Positions 9,405 through 18,870 are shown, numbered from the stretch's first letter. The stretch: 64,000 nucleotides of DNA from Brevibacterium epidermidis NBRC 14811 (GCF_001570805.1 NZ_BCSJ01000012.1:1-64000); one strand, 5' to 3'. Notes: generated by a model from the letters alone, not told the origin. A program made the numbers and translations.

Positions 9405-10619
9405 ATGCCCACTTCACGCCTCAACCCTGCCGACCGGGCGCGCTACGCCCGGCAGATCCGACTGTCCGGATTCGGCGAAAGCGCGCAGGCGGCACTGCTC
9501 GACTCACATGTCCTCGTCATCGGTGCAGGGGGACTCGGCGCACCGATTCTCAGCTACCTCGCGGCCGTGGGCATCGGCACGATCACCGTCGTCGACCCCG
9601 ATATCGTCGAACTGAGCAACCTGCACCGGCAGGTCATCCACACCGAGGCGGCCATCGGCACTCGAAAGATCGATTCCGCAAAAGAACGAATGAACGGGAT
9701 CAATTCGTCGATCGGGATCCGCACGATTCCCGAGCTTCTGACTCCGGACAACGCTCTCGAACTCTTCGACGGCGTCGACATCGTCGTCGACGGCAGCGAC
9801 AACTTCGCCACCCGGTACCTCGCCAACGACGCCTGCGAGATCCTCGGAATCCCACTCGTCTGGGGGACGATCCTCGGCTTCGACGGACAGGTCGCCGTCT
9901 TCGACGCCAAGCACGGTGCCACCCTGCGCGATCTCTATCCCGAGGTTCCCGCTCCGGGCAGCGTTCCCGACTGCTCGGTCGCCGGAGTCCTCGGACCCCT
10001 GTGCGGAAGCATCGGCTCAGCCATGGCGATGGAAGCCATCAAGGTGATCACCGGAATCGGCACACCGCTGTTCAACAGCGTGGCCATCCACAGCAGCCTC
10101 GACGCGAGCTGGGAGACTGTTCCCGTTCGACCGATTCCCGGCAGACCTCCGGTCACCGATCTCGATCAGCATCGCGGCGATTATGAACAGCACTCGTTCG
10201 ACTCTTTCAGCGCAGACGACGCCGCAAGCAGCCCCGCAAACACAGACGCAGGGGAGAGCACACTGGGGCCAGCCACACTCACCTGGGCCGACATCGACGA
10301 AGACGCCATCCTCGTCGACATACGCGATGACGACGAAGTCGCCTCTGGGATGGTGCCCGGCGCCAAACACATTCCGATGGAAGACCTACTGGCCGACCCC
10401 GGCAGACTGCAGCTGACAACCACGACTGACTCGAACGGGCAGATCGCCTCAGCAAATCGGCAAGAATCGACACGGTCACCGGGGATCGCTGTCTACTGCC
10501 GGTCGGGAGTGCGCTCGGCGAAGACAGCGGCGCAGCTGCGCTCACAGGGCATCGCCGTGACATCGATCAGCGGCGGCTACCTCGCATATCTGTCACAGCC
10601 GGCACCGCAACGGCGCTGA
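9405..10619 (+). CDS. MoeB/ThiF-type adenylyltransferase with rhodanese domain (MoeZ-like)
   Basis: A 404-residue fusion. The N-terminal E1-like domain has the nucleotide loop VIGAGGLGAP, the NLHRQ segment, and DGSDNF. The conserved Cys is in VPDCSVAG (about residue 189). The C-terminal rhodanese domain has the active-site loop CRSGVRS (Cys about 364). Proteins of this kind adenylylate the C-terminal Gly-Gly of MoaD-like carriers and then transfer sulfur to make the thiocarboxylate used in molybdopterin synthesis. The nearby moaD ends in Gly-Gly. The central linker (about residues 250-295) is low-complexity. Start ATG has GGGAG upstream. Confidence 0.88.
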   Translation: MPTSRLNPADRARYARQIRLSGFGESAQAALLDSHVLVIGAGGLGAPILSYLAAVGIGTITVVDPDIVELSNLHRQVIHTEAAIGTRKIDSAKERMNGINSSIGIRTIPELLTPDNALELFDGVDIVVDGSDNFATRYLANDACEILGIPLVWGTILGFDGQVAVFDAKHGATLRDLYPEVPAPGSVPDCSVAGVLGPLCGSIGSAMAMEAIKVITGIGTPLFNSVAIHSSLDASWETVPVRPIPGRPPVTDLDQHRGDYEQHSFDSFSADDAASSPANTDAGESTLGPATLTWADIDEDAILVDIRDDDEVASGMVPGAKHIPMEDLLADPGRLQLTTTTDSNGQIASANRQESTRSPGIAVYCRSGVRSAKTAAQLRSQGIAVTSISGGYLAYLSQPAPQRR

Positions 10620-10679
10620 CAACCGCTACGCACCGAAATGGGGCTGACGAGAGCTCAGTCCACCCAGAGACGCACTATC

Positions 10680-10925
10680 TCACCCGCCGGCGAACGGCGG
10701 AAGCACGTCGACGGTGTCACCGTCGGACAGGGCCAAGGATCGGTCGGTTGCGGCCACGGAGTTGACGAGGAAGCTCGAGCGCGACAGCACGGTCGCGGCT
10801 TGGGGGTCGGCCGCCTCGGCGAGGGTGTCGACGAGTTCGGCCACGGATCCGGCACGGATCTGGGATTCGCGGGCACCGAAGGCCTCTCGGGCCGCAGCGA
10901 AGAACCGAACGGTGATGGTGGGCAC
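10680..10925 (-). CDS. moaD: MoaD, molybdopterin synthase small subunit
   Basis: An 81-residue ubiquitin-fold protein with the N-terminal strand TITVRFFAAAREAFG and the obligatory C-terminal Gly-Gly (PPFAGG). The thiocarboxylated Gly supplies sulfur to precursor Z in complex with MoaE (encoded at 13728). The GTG start follows the moaA stop codon without any gap, so translation is probably coupled. It lies tail-to-tail with the MoeZ-like gene whose product would activate it. Confidence 0.92.
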   Translation of the reverse strand: MPTITVRFFAAAREAFGARESQIRAGSVAELVDTLAEAADPQAATVLSRSSFLVNSVAATDRSLALSDGDTVDVLPPFAGG

Positions 10926-12014
10926 TTATCCTCCGATTGCGCTCATGGGACGTTGGGGCTGCTCGAACGAATCCGTGTCCATCCCATGACCGGCGAGCTT
11001 CTTCCAATGCGCACCCTTCCACAGGTTCGCGATCGCCTCGTCCGAGGCGCCGTCGCGCATCGCGGTGAGCAGATCCACCTCGGTGCGGGAGAACAGACAC
11101 GTGCGCACGCGCCCTTCCGCGGTCAGTCGGGTGCGGGTGCAGTCGGCGCAGAACGGACGCGTCACGGAGGCGATGATGCCGACATCGCCGAGGATGCGCT
11201 CAGGATCACGCCGATCGGCGACGAGGAACTTCTCCGCCGGGGCACCGTTGCGCGGAGCCGAATCCGGGGTGAGCACGAACCGTGGTTCGAGGAGGGCGAA
11301 GATATCGGCGGCAGTGATCATCGACGTCCGATCCCAGGAATGACCGGCGTCGAGGGGCATCTGTTCGATGAACCGCAGACTCAGGTTCTGCTCGAGGCAC
11401 CACTTAAGCAGATCGGGAGCCTGCGCATCGTTGACCCCCGGCAACAGCACGGCATTGATCTTCACGGGGTCGAGCCCGGCGGCCTTCGCCCCGTCGATGC
11501 CTTCGAGCACCCGTTTGAGGAACGGGCGCCTGGTCATGGTCTCAAACGTCTCCGGATCGATCGTGTCGAGAGAGACGTTGATGCGATCCAATCCGGCGGC
11601 CTTGAGCCCCGCGGCTCTCTTGTCCAGGCCGATCGCATTCGTTGTCAGAGCGATGTTCGGTCGCGGTTCTAAGGCCGCGACACCGGCGATGATCTCGTTG
11701 ATGTCCTTGCGGGTCAGCGGCTCGCCACCGGTGAACCGGACCTGATCGACACCGAACTTCTCCACCGCGATGCGGACGAAGCGGATGATCTCATCGCGGC
11801 TCATGGCGGAGTCGCGGGACATGAACTCGACGCCTTCTTCCGGCATGCAGTACGTGCAGCGCAGGTTGCAGAAGTCCGTGAGCGAGATGCGGAGGTCGCG
11901 AGCGCGCCGATCGAAGGTGTCGAGCAGAGCGTCTTCGCTGTGCGCGGTGAATTCCTCGCCCGGGTCGACCGTCGGAGTTCTCAGCACCGGCATGGGTAGG
12001 CCGATCTTCTCCAT
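10926..12014 (-). CDS. moaA: MoaA, GTP 3',8-cyclase
   Basis: A 362-residue radical-SAM enzyme, first step of molybdenum cofactor synthesis (GTP to 3',8-cyclo-GTP). The N-terminal cluster motif CNLRCTYC has Cys 49, 53 and 56. The second 4Fe-4S motif near the C-terminus reads CADCTRTRLTAEGRVRTC. The essential C-terminal Gly-Gly is present. The ATG at 12014 is preceded by AAGGAGG. It is transcribed with moaD and diverges from the second moeA at 12056, leaving about 40 bp for both promoters. Confidence 0.95.
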   Translation of the reverse strand: MEKIGLPMPVLRTPTVDPGEEFTAHSEDALLDTFDRRARDLRISLTDFCNLRCTYCMPEEGVEFMSRDSAMSRDEIIRFVRIAVEKFGVDQVRFTGGEPLTRKDINEIIAGVAALEPRPNIALTTNAIGLDKRAAGLKAAGLDRINVSLDTIDPETFETMTRRPFLKRVLEGIDGAKAAGLDPVKINAVLLPGVNDAQAPDLLKWCLEQNLSLRFIEQMPLDAGHSWDRTSMITAADIFALLEPRFVLTPDSAPRNGAPAEKFLVADRRDPERILGDVGIIASVTRPFCADCTRTRLTAEGRVRTCLFSRTEVDLLTAMRDGASDEAIANLWKGAHWKKLAGHGMDTDSFEQPQRPMSAIGG

Positions 12015-12055
12015 TGCGTCATCCTCCTTGAAAAGCGTGTCGATATCATCGTCCC

Positions 12056-13264
12056 ATGACTACTGCGAAGATGCATCGTGAGCGGGTATTCGAGACGATC
12101 TGGCCACTGACCGAAACGGTGAACCTGCCGCTGAGTTCCCTGCTCGAGGCGCCGAGGCGGCTGACCGCCGATGTGGAATCGCCGATCGATGTGCCCGGCT
12201 TCGACAACTCGAGCATGGACGGCTATGCCCTGGCCGCCGCCACCGTGGAGGAGATGCGCGGGCAGTCGATTCCCGTGCGCGGCCGTGTGGCCGCGGGAGC
12301 ACGTGGAGAGGTCGTGCAACCGGGCACAGCAGTGGAGATCATGACCGGGGCACCGCTGCCTGAGGGCACGGATATGGTCGTGAAGATCGAGGACACCGCA
12401 CCGGGAAGCTTCGGTGCCGAAACCGTCACCATCGATCCTGGTGTCGAACCTGCGCCGGGAACATTCGTCCGTCGCCGCGGCTCCGACGTCCGCACCGGTC
12501 AGGCCGTGCTGAGCGCCGGAACCATGCTGACGCCCGCCCACCTCGGCGTGGCCGCCGCATGCGGGGTGAACGAACTGCCGGTGCTCGGCCTGCCGCGTGT
12601 CCTCGTCGTGAGCACAGGTGATGAGATCGCCGCCGAGGCGGCCGCCGGGATCAACGACGCGAATTCAGTGACGCTCACGGCCGGGCTGCGCCGCCTCGGC
12701 GTCGACGTCGATGTTGCGTTCGTCCCAGACGACCCGCAACAGCTGCTCGACCGAGTAAGCAGCAGCGACGCGGGGCTCGTCATCTCCACGGGCGGAATCT
12801 CGAAGGGCGCACACGAAGTCGTCAAACTCGCCGCCGGACTCGACGCGGACTCCTCGATGACGTTCGAACCCATCGCCATGCAGCCCGGGGGACCGCAGGG
12901 CTGCGGACGACTGGCCGACCATGCGTGGGTGGCCCTGCCAGGCAACCCCGTGAGCACGCTCATCAGCTTCGAACTCTTCATCCGCCCTGCTCTGCTCGGT
13001 TTGGCCGGTCATGAAGCTCCCCGCGAAGCCGCCCACCACCGATTGGCTCACGGATTCGACGAAGACCCGCCGGCAGGAAAACTCCAAGTCCGGCGTGCCA
13101 TACTCACGGAGGCCGGCCTCGAATTCGTCGGCGACTCCCGATCTCACCTGCTCCACAGCTATGCCGAAGCCACCCACCTCGTCTTCGTCTCACCCGAGGA
13201 GCCGGGCGCAGACGATCCGTACTCAGCTGTGGGAGATAGGCTGATGACGTGGAAGATCGCATGA
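12056..13264 (+). CDS. moeA: MoeA, molybdopterin molybdotransferase (canonical paralogue)
   Basis: A 402-residue MoeA with all family motifs intact: NSSMDGYAL, IMTGAPLPEGTD, VSTGDEI, STGGISKGAHEVV and PGNPVST. It ligates molybdate to the dithiolene of molybdopterin-AMP. It heads an operon with moaC, moaE and the HTH/TOBE gene, each start overlapping or touching the previous stop; the moaC ATG overlaps its TGA. It diverges from moaA. Confidence 0.93.
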   Translation: MTTAKMHRERVFETIWPLTETVNLPLSSLLEAPRRLTADVESPIDVPGFDNSSMDGYALAAATVEEMRGQSIPVRGRVAAGARGEVVQPGTAVEIMTGAPLPEGTDMVVKIEDTAPGSFGAETVTIDPGVEPAPGTFVRRRGSDVRTGQAVLSAGTMLTPAHLGVAAACGVNELPVLGLPRVLVVSTGDEIAAEAAAGINDANSVTLTAGLRRLGVDVDVAFVPDDPQQLLDRVSSSDAGLVISTGGISKGAHEVVKLAAGLDADSSMTFEPIAMQPGGPQGCGRLADHAWVALPGNPVSTLISFELFIRPALLGLAGHEAPREAAHHRLAHGFDEDPPAGKLQVRRAILTEAGLEFVGDSRSHLLHSYAEATHLVFVSPEEPGADDPYSAVGDRLMTWKIA

Positions 13265-13731
13265 AACTCAGCCACGTCGACGCATCCGGAACCGCACAGA
13301 TGGTCGACGTCGGCGGCAAAGACGTCACGAAGCGCCGAGCCGTCGCCTCCGGCCTCATCACCACCCGCCCTGAGGTCATCGACCTCATCGCCGAGGCGGG
13401 ACTGCCCAAGGGCGATGCCCTGCCCGTGGCACGCATCGCCGCCGTGATGGGCGCCAAACGCACCAGCGACCTCATCCCGCTGTGCCATCCGCTGCCCCTG
13501 ACCGGAATCGACGTCGAATTCGAACTCCGTGACGATGCCGTGGCCATCACCGCCGCAGTGAAGACCGTGTCGAAGACCGGCGTCGAAATGGAGGCCCTGA
13601 CGGCAGTGACCACGGCCGCGCTGACGATCTTCGACATGATCAAAGCCGTCGACAATCAAGCCGTCATCAGCGACATCAAGGTCATCGAGAAGACCGGCGG
13701 AAAGAGCGGAGATTGGACACGGGAGTCATGA
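13261..13731 (+). CDS. moaC: MoaC, cyclic pyranopterin monophosphate synthase
   Basis: A 156-residue protein with the family's conserved stretches KRTSDLIPLCHPLPLTG and TGVEMEALTAVT. It converts the MoaA product to cyclic pyranopterin monophosphate (precursor Z). The ATG at 13261 overlaps the moeA stop (ATGA) and has GGAAG five bases upstream; an in-frame GTG at 13249 is less likely. Length is usual for the family. Confidence 0.95.
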   Translation: MKLSHVDASGTAQMVDVGGKDVTKRRAVASGLITTRPEVIDLIAEAGLPKGDALPVARIAAVMGAKRTSDLIPLCHPLPLTGIDVEFELRDDAVAITAAVKTVSKTGVEMEALTAVTTAALTIFDMIKAVDNQAVISDIKVIEKTGGKSGDWTRES

Positions 13732-14159
13732 GCACCGGAACAGTCGTGACCACGGGAGTCGTCGAGACCCCGATCTCCACCGCGGAACTCGAGCCCGAGG
13801 TCCTCACCGACACCTGCGGTGCCGTCGTCAGCTTCTCCGGCGTCATCCGCGACCACGACGAAGGCCGGGGAGTGGCTCGACTGCACTACGAATCCCATCC
13901 CCTCGCCGGCGACCAGATCTCCGAGGTGGCCGCGGACATCGCCGCCCGACACCCCGCAGTCAGGCTCTCCGTCGTCCACCGCGTCGGCGACCTCTCGATC
14001 GGCGACGTGGCCCTCGCCGCAGTCGTCGCCTCCGCACATCGGAAGGATTCCTTCCTCGCCTGCTCCGAGCTCATCGACGAGGTCAAGGCCCGGGTGGCGA
14101 TCTGGAAACACCAGCACTTCAGCGACGGCACCGACGAATGGGTAGGAGCACTCGAATGA
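13728..14159 (+). CDS. moaE: MoaE, molybdopterin synthase large subunit
   Basis: A 143-residue MoaE: GAVVSFSGVIRDHDEG, the LHYESHPLA segment, HRVGDLSIGD, and the catalytic AHRKDSFLACSELIDEVKARVAIWKHQ with its conserved lysines. It pairs with MoaD to turn precursor Z into molybdopterin. The ATG at 13728 overlaps the moaC stop; a TTG at 13713 is an alternative. The next gene again overlaps its stop. Confidence 0.95.
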   Translation: MSTGTVVTTGVVETPISTAELEPEVLTDTCGAVVSFSGVIRDHDEGRGVARLHYESHPLAGDQISEVAADIAARHPAVRLSVVHRVGDLSIGDVALAAVVASAHRKDSFLACSELIDEVKARVAIWKHQHFSDGTDEWVGALE

Positions 14160-14557
14160 CTCGACTGCGCATCAGCGATGCCGCACGCTTCCTCGGCGTC
14201 AGCGACGACACAGTGCGCCGGTGGGTCGCCGACGGTCGACTTTCCCAGCACAAGGATGCCTCGAACCGAGCGGTCGTCGACGGCAGCGAACTCGCCGCAC
14301 TCGCCCAGTCGTCAGCAGGCGCTCTGCCCGACCCCAGCGGAGTCGTGAGCTCCTCACGCAACCGATTCGCCGGTCTCGTCACGGACGTCAGCATCGACGG
14401 AGTCATGGCGCAGGTCAGCATGCAGTGCGGCCCCTTCCGCGTGGTGTCGCTGATGTCGGCCGAAGCCTGCCGCGAGCTCGAACTCGAGCCGGGCAGCCTC
14501 GCAACTGCCTCCGTGAAGGCGACGATGGTCTCGATCGACACCGTCCCGGATTCCTGA
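14156..14557 (+). CDS. Helix-turn-helix/TOBE (Mop) molybdate-responsive regulator
   Basis: A 133-residue protein. Residues 3-30 form an excisionase/MerR-like HTH (LRISDAARFLGVSDDTVRRWVADGRL), and residues 65-133 form a TOBE/Mop-like domain (SSRNRFAGLVTDVSIDGVMAQVSM...). Mop domains bind molybdate, so a molybdate sensor acting on this operon or on the mod genes is a reasonable inference. The ATG overlaps the moaE stop (ATGA). modA follows after 95 bp, placing the regulator between synthesis and uptake genes. Confidence 0.82.
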   Translation: MTRLRISDAARFLGVSDDTVRRWVADGRLSQHKDASNRAVVDGSELAALAQSSAGALPDPSGVVSSSRNRFAGLVTDVSIDGVMAQVSMQCGPFRVVSLMSAEACRELELEPGSLATASVKATMVSIDTVPDS

Positions 14558-14652
14558 GCGCCGGTCAGCAAATACGGGAAGCTGGACGTCAGCAAGTCTC
14601 ATAATCGGAACAGAAGTCGACAGGGAACCGCATCCGCGGGTTCAATAGGCAC

Positions 14653-15417
14653 ATGAAGAAAACCCTTCTCGGGCTCTGCACCGCCGCAGCCCTGACCCTG
14701 TCCGCCTGCTCCTCGGGACCGGATTCCGGGGCCGAAGCGGATCAGCCGGCTGAGATCACCGTCTTCGCCGCGGCCTCGCTCACCGAGGTCTTCGAGGACA
14801 TCGCCGACGCATTCAAAAAGGCCGATGAGAACGCTCCCGAGGTGAAGTTCTCCTTCGCCGGCTCCTCCGACCTCGTCTCCCAGATCTCCGAAGGCGCCCC
14901 CGCCGACGTCATCGCCACCGCCGACGAGAAGACGATGGAGACCCTCGAATCCGAGGACCTGCTCGCCGGCGATCCCCAGATGTTCGCCTCGAACGCGCTC
15001 ACCCTGGCCGTGGCCGAGGGCAACCCGAAGGCGATCACGAACTCAGAGGACTTCACGGGCAACGACCTCGTCGTGTGCGCGCCTCAGGTGCCCTGCGGGG
15101 CAGCCACCGAGAAGTGGGCCGACCTCAATGACGTCGCACTCGATCCGGTCAGCGAAGAGAACTCGGTGACCGATGTGCTCGGCAAGGTCAGCGCCGGACA
15201 GGCCGACGCGGGAATCGTCTACGTCACCGACATCGCACGCGCCGACGGGGAAGTCGAACAGGTCGACCTCGACGGTGCCGACAAAGTCATCAACAAGTAC
15301 CCGGCCGGCGCCGTCAGGGCCAGCGAGAACCAGGACGAAGCCGACGCCTTTGTGAAGTTCCTCGGCTCCGACACCGCCCAGAAGCTGCTGCGCGACGCCG
15401 GATTCGCCGCAGCCTGA
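14653..15417 (+). CDS. modA: ModA, molybdate-binding lipoprotein
   Basis: A 254-residue extracellular binding lipoprotein. The N-terminus has a lipoprotein signal with lipobox LSAC (Cys 19). The mature part has the ModA signatures ITVFAAASLTEVFEDIADAF, FAGSSDLVSQISEGAPADVIATAD and AGIVYVTD. It delivers molybdate or tungstate to the permease. The modBC fusion gene starts two bases after its stop, so both are made from one transcript. Confidence 0.93.
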   Translation: MKKTLLGLCTAAALTLSACSSGPDSGAEADQPAEITVFAAASLTEVFEDIADAFKKADENAPEVKFSFAGSSDLVSQISEGAPADVIATADEKTMETLESEDLLAGDPQMFASNALTLAVAEGNPKAITNSEDFTGNDLVVCAPQVPCGAATEKWADLNDVALDPVSEENSVTDVLGKVSAGQADAGIVYVTDIARADGEVEQVDLDGADKVINKYPAGAVRASENQDEADAFVKFLGSDTAQKLLRDAGFAAA

Positions 15418-15419
15418 CC

Positions 15420-17150
15420 ATGCCCGCACCAACCCCGCCCCGACCGGAGACACCGTCAACCCGCCCGGAGGCATCCGCGCCTCGCCCATCGAGGCGGCGC
15501 AGAACGGATTCGCTGGTTCCCGGTTGGCTGTGGCTGCCAGCCGTCATCGGCATCGTGTTCCTGCTCCTGCCCATCATCGGTATGCTCACCCGGGTCGACC
15601 CGCAGAGCCTGCTCGCCGTGATCACCGCCGAGGAATCCCGCCTCGCGATGCAGCTGTCCCTGCTGACCTCGGTGACCTCCGCACTCATCAGCGTCCTCAT
15701 CGGCTTCCCCCTCGGGTACCTGCTCGCCACCCGCCAGTTCCCGGGCCAGCGCATCGTGCGCACCCTCATCCTGCTGCCCCTCGTGCTGCCGCCGGTGGTC
15801 AGCGGCCTCGCCCTGCTCTACACCTGGGGCCGGTCGGCCATCCTCGGCGGGGGACTCGAATCGGTGGGACTCAGCCTCGCCTACACCACCTCGGCGGTGA
15901 TCATGGCGCAGGTATTCGTATCCCTGCCGTTCATGGTCATGTCCGTCGAAACCGCCACCGCGGGGCTCGGCCGCCGCTATGAGCTCACCGCCGCCGAGCT
16001 CGGTGCGAAACCGAACCGTGTGTTCTTCACGGTCACTCTGCCTCTGCTCAGGCACGGAGTCATCACCGGCGCCGTGCTGTGCTTCGCACGCTCACTCGGT
16101 GAGTTCGGGGCGACGCTGACCTTCGCCGGATCGCTGTCCGGCGTGACCCGCACGATGCCGCTGCAGGTCTACCTCGTGCGCGAATCCGATCCGCAGGCGG
16201 CCATCGGCCTCTCCCTCCTGCTCATCGTCATCGCCGTGCTCATCATCATCCTCGCCTACCGGTCCCCGCATGCTCCCCGACTGAAATCCCCGCACACAAC
16301 CCCCACCCTCGCCGAGGCGGCCCCGCGCTTCGCGAACACCGATCGACAGCATGGGGGAGAGGTGAACCCAGAGACGCGGTCCCAGGACCGGGTGAGAGCC
16401 GACCAGCGCATCAGCGCCGAAGTCCGGCTGAACGCCCGCGGAATCGATCTGGACCTCACCTCTGTCCTGCCGGGAACCACCGCGATCATCGGCCGCAACG
16501 GGGCCGGAAAATCCACCCTGTTCCAGGTGCTCACCGGCGCGCTCACACCCGATTCGGGACGACTGCGAATCGGAGACGACACGGTGTTCGACATCGCGGT
16601 CGGCCACTGGCCACCCGTCCACGACCGCGGAATCGTTCACCTCGCACAGAACCCCCTCCTCTTCCCGCACCTCAACGTCATCGACAACGTCAGCTTCGGT
16701 CTGCGAGCTCACGGTTCGACTCGCAACGACGCACAGAAACGGGCGCAGGCGATGCTCGACCGCCTCGGCGTGGGACAGTGCGCCAACCGCAGACCGGACG
16801 CGGTCTCAGGAGGGCAGGCGGCTCGCATCGCTCTGGCCCGTGCGCTCGTCGTCGAACCGAAGCTTCTGTTGCTTGACGAACCTCTGGCTGCACTTGACGT
16901 GGATGTGGCGGTCGAAACCCGAGAGGTACTGGCCGAGCTGGTCCAAGGACGCAGCGCACTGCTGATCACTCACGACGTCGACGATGTCACCGCCATGGCC
17001 GACTCCCTTGTTCTGGTAGAGAACGGGACCGTTGCCCACTCCGCTCCGGTCGGGCAGATCGACCCCGAAGCCGCAGGTGAGGGTGCCGATTTCCTCACCA
17101 GCTTTTGCATGCGGGACCGCGACGGAATAGTGTGCAATCAATCACAATGA
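15420..17150 (+). CDS. ModB-ModC fusion: molybdate ABC transporter permease and ATPase in one chain
   Basis: A 576-residue protein. Residues 35-285 are a ModB permease with about six helices and an EAA-type loop (ELTAAELGAKPNRVFFTVTLPLL, near 190). After a polar linker, residues 315-576 are a ModC ATPase: Walker A GRNGAGKST (about 358), signature SGGQAARIALARAL (about 463), Walker B LLLLDEP, and LITHDVDD. The TOBE domain usual at the ModC C-terminus is missing; the small HTH/TOBE protein upstream may supply molybdate sensing instead. The frame is uninterrupted, so the fusion is real in this sequence. Confidence 0.9.
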   Translation: MPAPTPPRPETPSTRPEASAPRPSRRRRTDSLVPGWLWLPAVIGIVFLLLPIIGMLTRVDPQSLLAVITAEESRLAMQLSLLTSVTSALISVLIGFPLGYLLATRQFPGQRIVRTLILLPLVLPPVVSGLALLYTWGRSAILGGGLESVGLSLAYTTSAVIMAQVFVSLPFMVMSVETATAGLGRRYELTAAELGAKPNRVFFTVTLPLLRHGVITGAVLCFARSLGEFGATLTFAGSLSGVTRTMPLQVYLVRESDPQAAIGLSLLLIVIAVLIIILAYRSPHAPRLKSPHTTPTLAEAAPRFANTDRQHGGEVNPETRSQDRVRADQRISAEVRLNARGIDLDLTSVLPGTTAIIGRNGAGKSTLFQVLTGALTPDSGRLRIGDDTVFDIAVGHWPPVHDRGIVHLAQNPLLFPHLNVIDNVSFGLRAHGSTRNDAQKRAQAMLDRLGVGQCANRRPDAVSGGQAARIALARALVVEPKLLLLDEPLAALDVDVAVETREVLAELVQGRSALLITHDVDDVTAMADSLVLVENGTVAHSAPVGQIDPEAAGEGADFLTSFCMRDRDGIVCNQSQ

Positions 17151-17178
17151 AGATCGGCAAACAAGGGAGCACACCGCA

Positions 17179-18870
17179 GTGTCCGAATTGTCCTACTCGT
17201 CGGGAACATCGACAGAACCGCTGCTCGGGATCACCATCGCCGAGCACATCAAACGCACAGCAGCGCAGAACCCCGATGCACTGGCATTGGTCGACCGGCA
17301 TTCGAATCGCCGCTGGACCTACTCCGACTTCGATCACGACACCGACGCACTGGCCGTCGGACTCCTCGAGCGCGGAGTGAAGAAGGGCGACCGGGTCGGA
17401 ATCTGGGCGCAGAACGTCGGAGAATGGGCGCTCGTCCAGTACGCCACGGCGAAGATCGGTGCGATCCTCGTCAACGTCAACCCCGCCTACCGCAGCCACG
17501 AACTCGAATTCGTCGTCGAACAGTCCGGAATGAGCCTGATGATCTCGCAGATCGTCGCTCCTCCGCACTCGGACTTCCACGCCATCGCCACCGAGGTGGC
17601 CGCCAAGATCCCCAGCCTCGACCTCGTCTTCCTCGACACCGTCTCCGACGACCTCATCGGTGACGTCACAGTGGGCGAGCGGGAGTCCTTCGCCCATCTC
17701 ATCGGGCAGGGACGCGAGATGCTCGAGGACGCGGGAGCGAAGTACGAGGTCCGGCTGCAGCGGGTCATCGACGACCTCTCGGCCGATGATCCGATCAACA
17801 TCCAATACACCTCCGGCACGACCGGATTCCCCAAGGGTGTGACGCTCAGCCACCACAACATCCTCAACAACGGGTTCTTCATCGGCGAGATGCTCTCCTA
17901 CACACCCGCCGATACCGTGGTCGTTCCCGTGCCGTACTACCACTGCTTCGGCATGGTCATCGGCAATCTCGCCGCACTCAGCCACGGCTCCGCGATCGTG
18001 CTGCCGGCGCCTGCCTTCGACCCGGTGGCGACGATGACGGCAGTGACCGAGGAGAAGGCCACATCGCTCTACGGTGTGCCGACGATGTTCATCGCCGAGC
18101 TCGAGCATCCGCAGTTCGCGGAATTCGACTTCTCCTCACTGCGCACCGGCGTCATGGCGGGATCGCCCTGCCCGGTCAACACGATGCGTCGAGTCATCGA
18201 CGATATGAACATGTCCGAGGTCGCCATCTGCTACGGAATGACGGAGACCGCACCGGTATCGATGATGACCCGAGTGGACGACTCCCTGCAGAAGCGCACC
18301 GAGACAGTCGGCCGCGTCATGCCTCACCTTGAGATCAAGATCGCCGACCCTGTCACCGGACAGACCGTTCCGCGTGGTCAGAAGGGCGAATTCTGCACTC
18401 GCGGCTACGCCGTCATGCTCGGCTACTGGAATCAGCCGGACAAGACCGCCGAGACCATCGATGCAGCACGGTGGATCCACACCGGTGACCTGGCCATCAT
18501 GGACGACGACGGATACGTCGACATCTCCGGACGGATCAAGGACATGGTCATCCGCGGAGGCGAGAACGTGTATCCGCGCGAGGTCGAGGAGTTCCTCTAC
18601 CACCATCCTGCGATCCGCGACGTCCAGGTCGTCGGCGTCTCCGACGAGAAGTACGGTGAGGAGCTCATGGCCTGGGTGATCCTCAAAGACGGATTCGATT
18701 CGCTCTCCGCCGAAGAGGTGCGTGAGTTCTGCTCCGGCAAGCTCGCCCACTTCAAGATCCCGCGCTATGTCGAAGTCCGTGAGTCGTTCCCGATGACGGT
18801 GTCGGGAAAGATCCGCAAGGTCGAGCTGCGCAGAGAGGGCGAGAAGCTCGCTCACACGGCCGACGCCTGA
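17179..18870 (+). CDS. Acyl-CoA synthetase (AMP-binding, FadD-like)
   Basis: A 563-residue ATP-dependent ligase of the ANL superfamily. It has the P-loop YTSGTTGFPKGVTLSH, YGMTETAP, the hinge region GDLAIMDDDGYVDISGRIKDMVIRGGENVYPREVEE, and the catalytic lysine in SGKIRK. This set marks fatty-acyl-CoA synthetases acting on medium or long chains; the exact acid is unknown. GTG start with AAGGGAG upstream. It is followed by an intergenic hairpin and the amino-acid ABC genes, which look like a separate unit. Confidence 0.88.
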   Translation: MSELSYSSGTSTEPLLGITIAEHIKRTAAQNPDALALVDRHSNRRWTYSDFDHDTDALAVGLLERGVKKGDRVGIWAQNVGEWALVQYATAKIGAILVNVNPAYRSHELEFVVEQSGMSLMISQIVAPPHSDFHAIATEVAAKIPSLDLVFLDTVSDDLIGDVTVGERESFAHLIGQGREMLEDAGAKYEVRLQRVIDDLSADDPINIQYTSGTTGFPKGVTLSHHNILNNGFFIGEMLSYTPADTVVVPVPYYHCFGMVIGNLAALSHGSAIVLPAPAFDPVATMTAVTEEKATSLYGVPTMFIAELEHPQFAEFDFSSLRTGVMAGSPCPVNTMRRVIDDMNMSEVAICYGMTETAPVSMMTRVDDSLQKRTETVGRVMPHLEIKIADPVTGQTVPRGQKGEFCTRGYAVMLGYWNQPDKTAETIDAARWIHTGDLAIMDDDGYVDISGRIKDMVIRGGENVYPREVEEFLYHHPAIRDVQVVGVSDEKYGEELMAWVILKDGFDSLSAEEVREFCSGKLAHFKIPRYVEVRESFPMTVSGKIRKVELRREGEKLAHTADA

